From Pseudomonas allokribbensis (GTDB lineage: Bacteria; Pseudomonadota; Gammaproteobacteria; Pseudomonadales; Pseudomonadaceae), in the NCBI RefSeq assembly GCF_014863605.1, contig NZ_CP062252.1, positions 4,845,001-4,909,000 of the forward strand: DNA of 64,000 nucleotides, in the 5' to 3' direction. The position numbers and the translations under genes were made by a program. The notes under the pieces are model-generated. The model did no database searches. It was not told the origin of the DNA and saw only the letters and a list, made by a program, of their open reading frames with translations. Each line of letters begins with the position of its first letter. The first letter of the stretch is position 1. Below, in pieces: positions 43,198 to 53,344 of this stretch.

Positions 43198-44223
43198 TCA
43201 GTTGAAACCACTGGTGGAAATGAAGTCGACGTCGGTCTTCGGCTCGGCGCGCATCAACAGGCCGATCACCTGATCCAGCGTGCGCCCTTCGAACAGGATC
43301 GCGTGGAGCCCGGCGACCAGCGGCATGTACACGCCGACCTCCTGGGCCTTGGCCTTGAGCACTTTCAGGGTGTTGACCCCTTCAGCGACTTCACCGAGAC
43401 GCGACACCGCTTCGTCGAGGCTCAAGCCCTGACCGAGGGCGAAACCGACCTGATAGTTGCGGCTTTTCGGCGACGAGCAGGTGACGATCAGGTCGCCGAC
43501 TCCGGCCAGACCGAGGAAGGTCATCGGGTTAGCCCCCTGATTCACCGCAAACCGGGTCATCTCGGCCAGGGCGCGAGTGATCAGCATGCTCTTGGTGTTC
43601 TCGCCCATCTCCAGCGCCACCGCCATGCCGGCGATGATCGCATAGACGTTTTTCAGTGCGCCGCCCAGTTCCACGCCGAAACGGTCGGCACTGGCGTAGA
43701 CGCGAAAGGTGCGGCCATGCAGCGCGGCCTGCACTTCTTTGCACAGTTCTTCGTCTTCGCTGGCGACTACCGTGGCGGTCAGCGCGTGTTCAGCGATTTC
43801 CCGTGCCAGGTTCGGCCCGGACAGCACGCCGATGCGCGCCTGCGGGGCGATCTCTTCGAGAATCTGGCTCATCAGTTTGAAGGTGTGAGCTTCGATGCCT
43901 TTGGTCAGGCTGACCAGCATCTTGCCGCTCAGGCGCTCGGCATGAGCCGCCAATACCGTGCGCAGCGCGCTGGACGGCAACGCCACGAAACACAATTCGC
44001 AGGCATCGAGGGTTGCCTGCAGGTCGGTGACCGCCGTCACGCCGGGCAGAATCTTGATGCCTTTGAGGTAACGCGGGTTCTCGCGATTGACCCGGATGGC
44101 CTCGGCCTGTTCGGGGTCACGCATCCACTGCCGGACTTGATGGCCGTTCTCGGCCAACAGATTGGCCACGGCGGTACCGAAACTTCCGCCTCCCAGGACC
44201 GCAATCGGGCGCTGTTCAGTCAT
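43198..44223 (-). CDS. gpsA: Glycerol-3-phosphate dehydrogenase (NAD(P)+)
   Basis: 341 aa from ATG 44223 ([19 protein letters not shown]). The Rossmann loop [14 protein letters not shown], the LTKGIE and GPNLAREI motifs and the [14 protein letters not shown] segment with the catalytic lysine are all as in GpsA. It reduces dihydroxyacetone phosphate to glycerol-3-phosphate, the backbone for phospholipid synthesis. It is divergent from the TonB receptor operon, with about 196 nt in between. In P. aeruginosa it lies in the same position next to the fabAB region (PA1614, from memory). Confidence 0.97.
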   Translation of the reverse strand: MTEQRPIAVLGGGSFGTAVANLLAENGHQVRQWMRDPEQAEAIRVNRENPRYLKGIKILPGVTAVTDLQATLDACELCFVALPSSALRTVLAAHAERLSGKMLVSLTKGIEAHTFKLMSQILEEIAPQARIGVLSGPNLAREIAEHALTATVVASEDEELCKEVQAALHGRTFRVYASADRFGVELGGALKNVYAIIAGMAVALEMGENTKSMLITRALAEMTRFAVNQGANPMTFLGLAGVGDLIVTCSSPKSRNYQVGFALGQGLSLDEAVSRLGEVAEGVNTLKVLKAKAQEVGVYMPLVAGLHAILFEGRTLDQVIGLLMRAEPKTDVDFISTSGFN

Positions 44224-44419
44224 ATGTAATCCGTTAATCCATACCAGTGGCGATGCGGGCATTATACGGAGCGGCCCCTTCTCGGACAGCCCCGGCGTCA
44301 ATTACCGGCACTTGTAGGAAGAAGACCAATAAAACCGAGGAAAATGCCCGCAACGTGACTGGAAAAGTCACTGTCCTCGGTTAACATGCGCGCCAATTCT
44401 TTGCTATCAAGGCTGCGTC

Positions 44420-46543
44420 GTGTTTTCTGGCACTCCCTCCCCGCGTTCGTCCCTGCTGTTGGCGCTGCTGTTCAGCCCGATGTTGCTGGCGGACGACCTG
44501 TTTCTCGACAGCGAGGCCTTGCCGCAAATCCTCACGGCCACGCGCTTGAAACAGTCGCCGGCGGAAGTCCCCGGCAGCATGACCGTGCTCGACAGCGAAC
44601 TGATCAACGCCAGCGGCGCCCGGGATATCAGCGAACTGCTGCGCCTAGTGCCGGGGATGATGGTCGGCAACATCAGCGGCAATCAGGCGGTGGTGAACTA
44701 TCACGGCACCAACGCCACCGAAGCACGGCGCATGCAGGTACTGATCGACGGCCGCTCGGTGTACCGCGCCGGCCTGGCCACGGTGGACTGGAGCGACATC
44801 CCGGTAGCCATGGAAGACATCGAGCGCATCGAAGTCTTTCGCGGCCCGAACACTGTCAGCTATGGCGCCAACGCGCTGATGGCGGTGGTCAACATCATCA
44901 CTCGCAACCCGGCGGACAGCCACGGCACACGGTTGAAAATCACCCGTGGCCAACGCGGCATCAACGATTTCTATGCCAGTCAGGGAACAGGCTGGAATGG
45001 CGGCGACCTGCGCCTGTCGCTGTCCGGCCAGGAAGATGACGGCTTCGACAGCGACCGCACCGGCGCCGATTACCGCGACAGCCGCCGCTTGAACCGCTTC
45101 AGCCTTGCGGTCAGCCAGACCCTCAGCGACAACCAGAGCGTGGACTGGCAACTCAACGCCAAGGACGGGACCAACCAGCGGCCTTACACCTATCGCCCTG
45201 TGTTCTCGGGGATTACCGCCGCCGGGAACAATTCCGACGTGATCGCCAAGGATTACGCCGGCTCGGTGCGCTGGAACCTGGATATCAACCCCGATCACAG
45301 CCTTTATGTACAAGGCTCGGCGCAACACTGGGACCGCCAGCAAACCTGGCGTGCCTGCGACGCCGAGGTGTCGTTCAGCCCGCAGCTGACGGAGTTGTGG
45401 CAACTCAACCCGAACTACACCGAGCAACTGGCGCGCAATATCACCCGCTTCATCGGGCCCGGTGCTGCACCCGGCACACCCACGGAAATGGCCCTGGCCA
45501 ATCAAGTGCTCGATCAATGGCGCAATGGCGCCGGCCGGACTCTGTGCGGCGACATCGACCAGAGCGCCCGGGAATCGCGCTATGACCTGGAATTACAGGA
45601 CACCCTCAGCCTGTCCGACAGTCTGCGTCTGGTCAGCGGCCTGAACTATCGTTACGACCGGGCCGATTCCGAGACCTATTTCAACGGAACGCTGGACGAC
45701 ACCACGTGGCGCGCGTTCGGCCAACTGGAATGGCGCGCCAGCGAACACTGGCTGTTGCAGGGTGGCGCCATGTTTGAAAACACCCAGTTGATCGGCAGTT
45801 CGCTGACGCCCAGGTTCGCCGTCAATTACCTGATCAACCCGCGCCACAGCCTGCGTGCGGTGTACTCGGAAGCGATCCGTTCACCGGACATGTTCGAGAA
45901 CAACGTCAACTGGAGTTATCAGGTGACCAACCTGCGCCCGTCCGCCTTCGGCCAGTCTTCGGCCCGCTACTTCGTCAAGACCCGGGGCCCCGGCGATCTG
46001 GACCAGGAGCACATGCGCTCGCGGGAACTGGGCTACAACGGCTTTTTCCCTGAATGGGGCCTGGCGCTGGACGTGAAGCTGTTCTACGACGAAATCACCG
46101 GGATGATCAGCGAGCCGCTGCGTAACAATCAGTACATCGCCAGCAACGCCAACGACTCGCGCTTTCGCGGCACCGAGACCCAGGTGGATTGGCGCCTGAG
46201 TGCGGCCGATCGGCTGCGCCTGACTTACGCCTACGTCGACGCCGAGGCGAGCAACCCGCTGGACCAGCAGTTCACCGCGCGCAACAGCGGCTCGGCCGGT
46301 TGGCTGCGCGACTGGGGTCAGGGCTGGAACAGCGCCCTCTTCTATTACGGTGACAACGCCCTCAACGGCTATCGCTTCGAGCGGGTCGACACGCGCATCG
46401 CCAAACGTATCCCGCTGGGCAAGGCCCAACTGCAACTGGCCGGGGTGCTGCAACAGCGTCTGGACAATGAGCCGACCACCTTCGTCGACAACAACTACGA
46501 CGAACGCCGGGTGATGTATTTCAGCGCCGAGCTGGAGTTCTAG
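44420..46543 (+). CDS. TonB-dependent outer-membrane receptor
   Basis: 707 aa from GTG 44420, with AAGG 7 nt upstream. A signal peptide (SSLLLALLFSPMLLA, cleavage near residue 24) is followed by a plug domain (SMTVLDSELINASGARDISE; VLIDGRSVYR; VEVFRGPNTVSYGANAL-like IEVFRGPNTVSYGANAL) and a 22-stranded barrel ending in the outer-membrane signal FSAELEF. There is no N-terminal STN domain, so it does not signal to an anti-sigma factor directly. The TonB box is not clear (candidate LPQILTATR). Ligand unknown; siderophore, vitamin or carbohydrate are all possible. It is the first gene of an operon with a substrate-binding-like protein and a hybrid kinase, an unusual trio. Confidence 0.93.
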   Translation: MFSGTPSPRSSLLLALLFSPMLLADDLFLDSEALPQILTATRLKQSPAEVPGSMTVLDSELINASGARDISELLRLVPGMMVGNISGNQAVVNYHGTNATEARRMQVLIDGRSVYRAGLATVDWSDIPVAMEDIERIEVFRGPNTVSYGANALMAVVNIITRNPADSHGTRLKITRGQRGINDFYASQGTGWNGGDLRLSLSGQEDDGFDSDRTGADYRDSRRLNRFSLAVSQTLSDNQSVDWQLNAKDGTNQRPYTYRPVFSGITAAGNNSDVIAKDYAGSVRWNLDINPDHSLYVQGSAQHWDRQQTWRACDAEVSFSPQLTELWQLNPNYTEQLARNITRFIGPGAAPGTPTEMALANQVLDQWRNGAGRTLCGDIDQSARESRYDLELQDTLSLSDSLRLVSGLNYRYDRADSETYFNGTLDDTTWRAFGQLEWRASEHWLLQGGAMFENTQLIGSSLTPRFAVNYLINPRHSLRAVYSEAIRSPDMFENNVNWSYQVTNLRPSAFGQSSARYFVKTRGPGDLDQEHMRSRELGYNGFFPEWGLALDVKLFYDEITGMISEPLRNNQYIASNANDSRFRGTETQVDWRLSAADRLRLTYAYVDAEASNPLDQQFTARNSGSAGWLRDWGQGWNSALFYYGDNALNGYRFERVDTRIAKRIPLGKAQLQLAGVLQQRLDNEPTTFVDNNYDERRVMYFSAELEF

Positions 46544-47476
46544 ATGCGCTACGCCCTGTCGCGGAAGATGCCAACGGCCGCCCAATGGCTGGCCGGGCTG
46601 TGCCTGTTCCTGACAGCCTGGCTGCACGGCGTGGCGGTGCAGGCGGCCGACATTCTGCTGACCGGCGCCGAGGAAAGCCCCGGCGTGCAATCGTTCGTCC
46701 AGGCCCTGAGCGAACTGCGCCCCACCGACCGCGTACATTTCCAGCCATTGGCGAGCCTGCCGGCGCCGGGCAAGCTGCCGTCCAGCCTGCGTCTGATTCT
46801 GCTGGACCTGCCGAGCCTCGACTGGCGCATGCAGGAACCCCAGGGGCCGGCGACGTTGGTTCTGCGCATCAGCCGTTTGCAGGCCCGACAACGTTTCGGC
46901 ACGGCGCAACCGCCCCACTTGAGTCTGCTGTGGAGCGATCCGCCGCTGAGTCGCCAGTTACAACTGATCCGACGGATCCTGCCCCAGGCTCAGCGAGTCG
47001 GCGTGCTGTTCGATCAGCACAGCGAGTTCCTGCTCAAGGAGCTGCAATCGGCCGCCCAGCCGCTGAATCTGCAAATCGTCCCGCAGCGCTGGGACAACAC
47101 CCACGACAGTCGCCCGTTGCAGACCGTGCTGAAAAACAGCGATGTGTTGCTGGGTCTCGACGATCCTGACCTGTACAACCCGAAAACCGCGAAGAACCTG
47201 CTGCTCAGCAGCTATTCGCGGCAACTGGCGCTGATCGGCCCGAACGTCTCGTTCGTGCGCGCCGGCAGCCTCGCCAGTACTTACAGCGACCAGAGCGATT
47301 GGCTGGCGGTGCTCGACGAATTGCTCGACCGCCCGCCGGCCACCTGGCCGAGAGCGCTCTATCCCGAGCGTTTTAAAGTATCAAGCAATGCGCAGGTGGC
47401 TCGTTCATTAGGGATAGAACCGATGAATGAAGCGTCTGTTGCCGAAGAGCTGGCCCAAGGAGAGCGCCGCCCATGA
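46544..47476 (+). CDS. Periplasmic ABC-type substrate-binding-like protein
   Basis: 310 aa; the start follows the receptor stop with no gap. A signal peptide lies at residues 13-34 ([20 protein letters not shown], cleavage after AA). The mature part resembles the ABC substrate-binding family (PF04392 type, two Rossmann-like lobes): [20 protein letters not shown] and [21 protein letters not shown] are recognisable lobe segments. No permease or ATPase is encoded nearby, so it may serve as a sensor or a ligand presenter rather than a transporter component. It overlaps the hybrid kinase gene by ATGA (47473-47476), which supports a signalling role. Substrate unknown. Confidence 0.85.
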   Translation: MRYALSRKMPTAAQWLAGLCLFLTAWLHGVAVQAADILLTGAEESPGVQSFVQALSELRPTDRVHFQPLASLPAPGKLPSSLRLILLDLPSLDWRMQEPQGPATLVLRISRLQARQRFGTAQPPHLSLLWSDPPLSRQLQLIRRILPQAQRVGVLFDQHSEFLLKELQSAAQPLNLQIVPQRWDNTHDSRPLQTVLKNSDVLLGLDDPDLYNPKTAKNLLLSSYSRQLALIGPNVSFVRAGSLASTYSDQSDWLAVLDELLDRPPATWPRALYPERFKVSSNAQVARSLGIEPMNEASVAEELAQGERRP

Positions 47477-49374
47477 TTTTCCGCCGTTGGGACATCAATA
47501 CCCGCACCCAGTTGATCAGCCTGGGTCCTGCGCTGTTGCTGACCTTGCTGCTGATCAGCTTTTTCACCTTCGTGCGCATCCAGGATTTGCGTCAGGAGCT
47601 GAACCACACCGGCCAACTGATCGCCAACCAGCTCGCACCCGCCACCGAATACGGGGTGATATCCGGCAACAACGAAGTGCTGGAAAGCCTGCTCAAAGCC
47701 ACACTGGCCACGCCGAACGTGCGCTTTCTTGAAGTACAGGACAGCGCCAACCGCATTCTGGCGTATGTCGAACAACCGTCGGACACGCACAAACGCCCGC
47801 ATCAGGTCGAAGTGTTCCAGTCGCCGGTGCGGCTGCAGCGGATTGCCCTGCACAATGATTTCTTTCAGGACGGCAAAAGCAGCAACGGCGGCGCCAGCGA
47901 AGATTATCTGGGGCGGGTGATCGTCGGTCTGTCCAACGATGCCTTCAGTCAGCGCCAACAGGAAATCCTGCTCAAGGCCGGGATTCTGGCGCTGTTCGCC
48001 CTGCTCTTCACCTTTGTCCTGGCACGGCGTCTGGCCGGCAGCCTGTCGCAGCCGATCCGCGATATCGGCGATGCAGTCAAGGCAATTCAGGACGGTGACT
48101 ACAAGACCCCGCTGCCGATTGTCGATGACACCGAGTTGGGCGCCCTTTCGCAACACATCAACAATCTGGCCCAGGCCCTGGAACAGGCCAGCCGCGAACA
48201 GCATCAGGCCATGGCGCAACTGATCCAGACCCGCGAAGAGGCGGAAAAGGCCAACAACGCCAAATCGGATTTCCTGGCAATGATGAGCCATGAACTGCGC
48301 ACCCCGATGAACGGTGTACTGGGCATGCTGCAACTACTCGAAACCACCGAAATGACTGAGGAGCAGATCGAATACGCGGCGCTGGCCTCCGAGTCCACCG
48401 AGCATTTGCTCAAGGTGATCAACGACATTCTGGATTTCTCGCGCATCGAGCGTTCGGAACTGGAGCTGGAGCACATTCCATTCAACCTCGCCGACCTGAT
48501 CGGCGCGTGCGCGCAGTCGTTCCAGCACAGTGCGGCGCAACGCGGCCTGGAGTTGCAACTGCGGATCCCCGAAGACCTGCGCGGCTTGCAGGTGCAGGGC
48601 GACCCGACGCGGATCCGGCAGATCCTGGTCAATCTGGTGGGCAATGCGCTGAAGTTCACCGAGCAGGGGCGCGTCAGCATCGAGGCCCAGTGGCAGTCGC
48701 TGGATCACGAATTGCTGTGGTTCACCTGTTCGGTGCGCGACAGCGGCATCGGGATTTCTTCGGAAAGCCTGGAATTGATGTTCAACGCGTTCCAGCAAGC
48801 CGACAGCTCGATTTCGCGTCGTTATGGCGGAACCGGTCTGGGCTTGCCGATCGCACGCACCCTGGCCGAGCGAATGGGCGGCACCTTGCGCGCGCAAAGC
48901 GAAGAAGGTCGCGGTTCGGTGTTTACCCTGGAAATTCCGTTGGCTCTATATAAGCAGGCATTGCCTGCACTGGCGGCGCCGCGTGCAATCGATGGCAATG
49001 CGCACGGCGAAGGTCGCAATGTCTTGCTGGTGGAAGACAATCCGGTCAACCAGACCGTGATCGAGGCAATGTTGCGCAGTCTGGGCTTCACTGTGAGCGT
49101 CGCCACCGACGGTATGCAGGCCGTGCGCAGTGCCGGGGGCAGTCGTTACGAAGCTATCCTGATGGATTGCCGCTTGCCGATCATCGACGGTTACGAGGCG
49201 ACCCGACAGATCCGCCGCCTGCCCGGTTGCGGTCATGTACCGATCATCGCCCTGACCGCCAACGCGTTGCAGGGCGACCGCGAAAACTGCCTGTCGGCGG
49301 GGATGAATGATTACCTGGCCAAGCCGTTCAAACGTAATGACCTGCAGCAGATTCTGCAGCGCTGGGTGCAGTAG
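47473..49374 (+). CDS. Hybrid sensor histidine kinase (PA1611-like)
   Basis: 633 aa. Two membrane helices (about 19-34 and 165-186) enclose a roughly 130-residue periplasmic sensor ([20 protein letters not shown]), then a HAMP segment, HisKA with phospho-His H273 ([13 protein letters not shown]), an ATPase domain ([31 protein letters not shown]) and a receiver with phospho-Asp D565 ([16 protein letters not shown]). There is no Hpt domain, so the phosphoryl group must pass to a separate Hpt protein. Its position before fabA matches P. aeruginosa PA1611, which contacts RetS and feeds HptB in the Gac/Rsm pathway. Third gene of the receptor operon. Confidence 0.92.
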   Translation: MIFRRWDINTRTQLISLGPALLLTLLLISFFTFVRIQDLRQELNHTGQLIANQLAPATEYGVISGNNEVLESLLKATLATPNVRFLEVQDSANRILAYVEQPSDTHKRPHQVEVFQSPVRLQRIALHNDFFQDGKSSNGGASEDYLGRVIVGLSNDAFSQRQQEILLKAGILALFALLFTFVLARRLAGSLSQPIRDIGDAVKAIQDGDYKTPLPIVDDTELGALSQHINNLAQALEQASREQHQAMAQLIQTREEAEKANNAKSDFLAMMSHELRTPMNGVLGMLQLLETTEMTEEQIEYAALASESTEHLLKVINDILDFSRIERSELELEHIPFNLADLIGACAQSFQHSAAQRGLELQLRIPEDLRGLQVQGDPTRIRQILVNLVGNALKFTEQGRVSIEAQWQSLDHELLWFTCSVRDSGIGISSESLELMFNAFQQADSSISRRYGGTGLGLPIARTLAERMGGTLRAQSEEGRGSVFTLEIPLALYKQALPALAAPRAIDGNAHGEGRNVLLVEDNPVNQTVIEAMLRSLGFTVSVATDGMQAVRSAGGSRYEAILMDCRLPIIDGYEATRQIRRLPGCGHVPIIALTANALQGDRENCLSAGMNDYLAKPFKRNDLQQILQRWVQ

Positions 49375-49472
49375 GGAGGCCCTTTCGAGCATCTGCGACT
49401 GGCGTGAAAAGCGAAAGTGCGGCAGTCTTAGGCACCCGAACGAGCCTCAAAAGGGGCTTGAATAAAAATTTC

Positions 49473-49490
49473 AGTGCACAAGTGTACATT
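49473..49490. promoter_or_regulatory. DesT-like operator upstream of fabA
   Basis: AGTGCACAAGTGTACATT is an imperfect palindrome 132 nt upstream of the fabA start. It matches 13 of 18 positions of the reverse complement of the DesT site that I remember (AGTGAACGCTTGTTGACT). A possible -35 (TTGAAT, 49458-49463) lies just upstream. The remainder of 49375-49621 shows no gene. Confidence 0.5.
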
Positions 49491-49621
49491 CATGTCCTTG
49501 GTGCTGTGACTTTCACCACAACGCAATAGTCTATGAGTAGGCTGCCGGTTCGAGGCATGAACGCGTCGATCGGTCGGGAAGATTTGCCCCACCTGCCGCA
49601 TGGGATTATTGAGGAGCTCGC

Positions 49622-50137
49622 ATGACCAAACAAAACGCCTTTACTCGGGAAGACCTGCTGCGCTGCAGTCGCGGTGAGCTGTTCGGCCCAGGTAACGCGC
49701 AACTGCCCGCCCCGAACATGCTGATGGTGGATCGCATCACCCTGATCAGCGAAGAAGGCGGCAAGTACGGCAAAGGTGAATTGGTCGCCGAGCTGGATAT
49801 CAACCCTGACCTGTGGTTCTTCGCTTGCCACTTCGAGGGTGATCCGGTGATGCCGGGCTGCCTGGGTCTGGACGCCATGTGGCAACTGGTCGGCTTCTTC
49901 CTGGGCTGGCAAGGTCTGCCGGGCCGCGGCCGTGCGCTGGGTTCGGGCGAAGTGAAATTCTTCGGCCAGGTCCTGCCGACCGCCAAGAAAGTCACCTACA
50001 ACATTCATATCAAGCGCGTCCTCAAAGGCAAGCTGAACCTGGCCATCGCCGACGGTTCGGTGACTGTCGACGGTCGCGAAATCTACACCGCCGAAGGCCT
50101 TCGCGTCGGCGTGTTCACCTCCACTGACAACTTCTAA
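49622..50137 (+). CDS. fabA: 3-hydroxydecanoyl-ACP dehydratase/isomerase
   Basis: 171 aa; GAGGAGC lies 5 nt before the ATG. The catalytic residues H70 and D84 are at the same positions as in E. coli FabA, within [20 protein letters not shown]. It dehydrates 3-hydroxydecanoyl-ACP and isomerises the trans-2 to cis-3 double bond, creating the branch point for unsaturated fatty acids. It is 11 nt upstream of fabB on the same strand, the standard Pseudomonas fabAB operon. A palindrome upstream resembles a DesT operator, which would tie expression to the membrane's saturation state. Confidence 0.98.
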   Translation: MTKQNAFTREDLLRCSRGELFGPGNAQLPAPNMLMVDRITLISEEGGKYGKGELVAELDINPDLWFFACHFEGDPVMPGCLGLDAMWQLVGFFLGWQGLPGRGRALGSGEVKFFGQVLPTAKKVTYNIHIKRVLKGKLNLAIADGSVTVDGREIYTAEGLRVGVFTSTDNF

Positions 50138-50148
50138 GGGTTATTCGC

Positions 50149-51369
50149 ATGCGCCGCGTCGTTATCACTGGTCTGGGCATTGTTTCGTGCCTGGGCAATG
50201 ACAAAGAGACCGTCTCCGCTAACCTGCGTGCAAGCCGCCCTGGCATCCGGTTCAACCCGGAATATGCCGAAATGGGTCTGCGTAGCCAGGTTTCCGGCTC
50301 CATCGACCTCAACCTTGAAGAACTGATCGATCGCAAGATCTATCGCTTCGTCGGCCACGCTGCGGCTTACGCCTACCTGGCCATGAAAGACGCCATCACC
50401 GACTCCGGCCTGACCGAAGAGCAGGTGTCCAACCCGCGTACCGGCCTGATCGCAGGTTCCGGTGGTGCGTCGACCCTGAACCAGATGGAAGCGCTGGACA
50501 TCCTGCGCGAGAAAGGCGTCAAGCGCGTCGGCCCATACCGTGTAACGCGGACCATGAGCAGCACCGTTTCGGCGTGCCTGGCCACTCCGTTCAAGATCAA
50601 GGGCCTGAACTACTCCATCGCTTCTGCCTGCGCCACCAGTGCTCACTGCATCGGTACCGCCATGGAACAGATCCAGATGGGCAAGCAGGACATCGTGTTC
50701 GCCGGTGGCGGTGAAGAGGAGCACTGGAGCCAGTCGTTCCTGTTCGACGCAATGGGCGCCCTGTCCAGCAAGCGCAACGACACCCCGGAAAAAGCCTCCC
50801 GTGCCTACGACGCCGACCGTGACGGTTTCGTCATCGCTGGCGGTGGCGGCATGGTCGTGGTCGAGGAGCTGGAGCACGCTCTGGCCCGTGGCGCGAAGAT
50901 CTACGCGGAAATCGTTGGCTACGGCGCGACGTCCGACGGCTACGACATGGTGGCTCCAAGCGGCGAAGGCGCCATCCGCTGCATGCAGATGGCAATGTCC
51001 ACCGTCGACACCCCGATCGACTACCTGAACACCCACGGCACTTCGACTCCGGTCGGCGACGTCGCGGAAATGAAAGGTGTGCGTGAAGTGTTCGGCGACA
51101 AGGCCCCGGCCATCAGCTCCACCAAGAGCCTGTCGGGTCACTCCCTGGGCGCCGCCGGCGTTCACGAAGCGATCTACTGCATGCTGATGATGGAAGGCAA
51201 CTTCATCGCCGGTTCCGCCAACATCGACGAGCTGGACCCTGAAGTGGCCGATCTGCCGGTGCTGACCAAGACCCGCGAAAACGCCACCATCAACACCGTG
51301 ATGAGCAACAGCTTCGGCTTCGGTGGCACCAACGCCACCCTCGTGCTGAAGCGCTGGGAAGGCAAGTAA
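50149..51369 (+). CDS. fabB: 3-oxoacyl-ACP synthase I
   Basis: 406 aa, as in E. coli FabB. The catalytic triad is at C161 (SACATSAH), H296 ([11 protein letters not shown]) and H331 ([11 protein letters not shown]). It elongates cis-3-decenoyl-ACP made by FabA, completing the anaerobic route to unsaturated fatty acids. Co-transcribed with fabA (11-nt gap) and followed by a strong terminator. Codon use is strongly biased, suggesting high expression. Confidence 0.98.
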   Translation: MRRVVITGLGIVSCLGNDKETVSANLRASRPGIRFNPEYAEMGLRSQVSGSIDLNLEELIDRKIYRFVGHAAAYAYLAMKDAITDSGLTEEQVSNPRTGLIAGSGGASTLNQMEALDILREKGVKRVGPYRVTRTMSSTVSACLATPFKIKGLNYSIASACATSAHCIGTAMEQIQMGKQDIVFAGGGEEEHWSQSFLFDAMGALSSKRNDTPEKASRAYDADRDGFVIAGGGGMVVVEELEHALARGAKIYAEIVGYGATSDGYDMVAPSGEGAIRCMQMAMSTVDTPIDYLNTHGTSTPVGDVAEMKGVREVFGDKAPAISSTKSLSGHSLGAAGVHEAIYCMLMMEGNFIAGSANIDELDPEVADLPVLTKTRENATINTVMSNSFGFGGTNATLVLKRWEGK

Positions 51370-51393
51370 TTCCTTCCTGCTGAGCCGCACATG

Positions 51394-51427
51394 AAAACGC
51401 CCCGACTGGTTCGGGGCGTTTTTTTTC
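51394..51427 (+). terminator. Terminator of the fabAB operon
   Basis: Stem AAAACGCCCCGA / TCGGGGCGTTTT with loop CTGGT and a long T-run. Between here and 51568 I see no gene. Confidence 0.93.
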
Positions 51428-51568
51428 GCCTGGAGAAAAGCGCTTTTTCAGCAGCACCAAGATGAAACTTCTGTCATGCAACTTACTGCCCTGCGACCGA
51501 ATGTCGCGTATTTGGCGGGCTCCAGGACTGTTGCAGATTTCGCAAGGATACATTGCACGAATCGAGCG

Positions 51569-51598
51569 TTTACTTAGCAGGCTAACAAATTCTATAAC
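51569..51598 (+). promoter_or_regulatory. Promoter of the 62-aa orphan gene
   Basis: TTTACT (51569-51574) and TATAAC (51593-51598) are spaced by 18 bp, about 50 nt upstream of the start codon at 51648. Confidence 0.6.
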
Positions 51599-51647
51599 AG
51601 AGGCCTGCACACGCCTTGCTGCAGATAACAGAGATTGGAGCTAGCAG

Positions 51648-51836
51648 ATGACTGTAAAAGTAACTGAACGCGACGATTCACACATGTCCCATGAAGGCGT
51701 AGCCGCCGGTGTACGGATCTGGGATGTGCATCAACAAGACTTGCTGGTCGGCATGTTCCACAACGAGATCGACGCCCACAACTACAAGGCCGAACTGGAA
51801 CTGCTCGAACGGCAACGTGACCAACGCTCTGCCTGA
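51648..51836 (+). CDS. Small conserved protein, function unknown
   Basis: 62 aa with GGAG 9 nt upstream of the ATG, its own promoter-like sequence and its own terminator, so it is a separate small gene. The sequence is hydrophilic and acidic, no signal or membrane helix; an AGVRIWDVHQQDLLVGMF segment is likely a beta hairpin, followed by a helical, charged C-terminus (AELELLERQRDQRS). I do not recognise the family. A length near 60 and strict autonomy suggest a regulatory or adaptor protein, but that is speculation. Confidence 0.8.
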   Translation: MTVKVTERDDSHMSHEGVAAGVRIWDVHQQDLLVGMFHNEIDAHNYKAELELLERQRDQRSA

Positions 51837-51855
51837 ATCAAACCACAGCATTGAA

Positions 51856-51890
51856 AACGACAAACCCCGCGATGAGCGGGGTTTGTCGTT
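51856..51890. terminator. Terminator between convergent orphan gene and DUF2058 gene
   Basis: A perfect 15-bp stem AACGACAAACCCCGC / GCGGGGTTTGTCGTT with loop GATGA. T-runs are short, so it may be bidirectional but modest. Confidence 0.75.
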
Positions 51891-51932
51891 ATTGGGCGTT
51901 TCAGCGCAGCTTCACAGCCCGGCGGAACCCGT

Positions 51933-52475
51933 TTACCACATCAGATCATCAGGGATCACATAAGCCGCGTACGGATCGTCCTCGGCATTGACCTCTTCGA
52001 CCTTCTCGTTGAGCTGCACGATGCGCTGTGGATCGCGCTCCTGAATCTTCAGGGCCGCCTCACGAGGAATCACTTCATAGCCGCCGGCATGGTGCACGAT
52101 CGCCAGCGAACCGCTGCTGAGCTTGTTGCGCATCAGTGTGTTGACCGAGATGCGCTTGACCTTCTTGTCGTCGACGAAGTTGTAGTAGTCCTCGGTGGTC
52201 AGCTTCGGCAGACGCGAGACTTCGATCAACTGCTTGACCTGCGCGGCGCGGGCCTTGGCCTCGGCCTTCTCCTGCTGCTGACGGTTCAGCTCCTGGTCGC
52301 GCTTGACCTTCTCGGCCTGAGCTTCCTGGGCAGCGCGCTGCTGGGAGTCGTCCAGTTCGATCTGGCCTTTGTGGGCCAGACGTTGTTGTTTCTGCTTGTC
52401 TTTGCTGACCTGTTTGGCCTGCTTTTGGTTGACCAGTCCTGCCTTGAGCAACTGGTCGCGAAGGGAAAGGCTCAT
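51933..52475 (-). CDS. DUF2058 domain protein (YaiL-like)
   Basis: 180 aa. The N-terminal two thirds are highly charged and helical, rich in Gln/Lys/Glu (LVNQKQAKQVSKDKQKQQRL; QELNRQQQEKAEAKARAAQ), a coiled-coil-like region; the C-terminus is the conserved DUF2058 domain (LPKLTTEDYYNFVDDKKVKR; AIVHHAGGYEVIPREAALKI). Function unknown; nucleoprotein or translation-associated roles have been suggested for the family. It is the position expected for PA0937 before mazG in the P. aeruginosa order I recall, but here lpxO-type genes are absent. Confidence 0.88.
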   Translation of the reverse strand: MSLSLRDQLLKAGLVNQKQAKQVSKDKQKQQRLAHKGQIELDDSQQRAAQEAQAEKVKRDQELNRQQQEKAEAKARAAQVKQLIEVSRLPKLTTEDYYNFVDDKKVKRISVNTLMRNKLSSGSLAIVHHAGGYEVIPREAALKIQERDPQRIVQLNEKVEEVNAEDDPYAAYVIPDDLMW

Positions 52476-52501
52476 TGATGCTTACTCACTTGGGCAACGG
52501 C

Positions 52502-53344
52502 TCAGCCGCAGCTGGGCAAATTCTTTTCCTGACGTTTGGCTTCACCCCACAGGGCGTCCAACTCTTCGAGGGTGCAATCTTCTATGGGTCGGTGGGTGTC
52601 GCGCAATGCCTGTTCGATAAATCGGAAACGTCTTTCGAACTTGCCATTGGCGCCACGCAGTGCGGTTTCCGGATCGACCTTCAGATGCCGGGCCAGATTG
52701 ACCACGGAAAACAGCAGGTCGCCGATCTCGTCGGCCACCGCTTGCGGGTCATTCTCGGACATGGCTTCGAGCACTTCATCGAGCTCTTCGCGCACCTTGT
52801 CCAGCACCGGCAACGCGTCCGGCCAGTCGAAACCGACCTGCCCGGCGCGCTTCTGCAACTTGGCCGAGCGGGACAATGCCGGCAACGCGGCGGGCACATC
52901 GTCGAGCAATGACAGTTGCTGCGGCGCGGTGGATTTCTCGGCACGCTCTTCGGCCTTGATCTCCTCCCAGCGCTGCTTGACCTGCTCCTCGTTCAGGCGC
53001 GGCACGTCCAGCGGCGCATACAGATCACCGGTGGGGAATACATGCGGGTGACGACGAATCAACTTGCGGGTGATGCTGTCGACCACACCGGCAAACTCGA
53101 ACCGCCCTTCTTCCCGCGCCAGCTGGCTGTAATACACCACCTGAAACAGCAGATCACCCAACTCGCCCTGCAAGTGATCGAAGTCGCCGCGCTCGATGGC
53201 GTCGGCGACTTCGTAGGCTTCCTCGAGGGTGTGCGGGACGATGGTCGCGTAAGTCTGCTTGATGTCCCACGGGCAACCGAACTGCGGGTCGCGCAGACGG
53301 TTCATCAGGTGCAACAGGTCTTCAAGGCTGTAGATCGATTTCAT
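52502..53344 (-). CDS. mazG: Nucleoside triphosphate pyrophosphohydrolase
   Basis: 280 aa with two tandem MazG domains: the first begins LLHLMNRLRDPQFGCPWDIK and includes EEAYEVADAIERGDFDHLQG (the EExxE metal-binding motif), the second includes EELDEVLEAMSENDPQAVAD. It hydrolyses canonical and altered NTPs to NMP and pyrophosphate, and in E. coli limits ppGpp effects. The ATG overlaps the relA stop (ATGA, 53341-53344), so ppGpp synthesis and its suppressor are translationally coupled. Confidence 0.96.
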   Translation of the reverse strand: MKSIYSLEDLLHLMNRLRDPQFGCPWDIKQTYATIVPHTLEEAYEVADAIERGDFDHLQGELGDLLFQVVYYSQLAREEGRFEFAGVVDSITRKLIRRHPHVFPTGDLYAPLDVPRLNEEQVKQRWEEIKAEERAEKSTAPQQLSLLDDVPAALPALSRSAKLQKRAGQVGFDWPDALPVLDKVREELDEVLEAMSENDPQAVADEIGDLLFSVVNLARHLKVDPETALRGANGKFERRFRFIEQALRDTHRPIEDCTLEELDALWGEAKRQEKNLPSCG

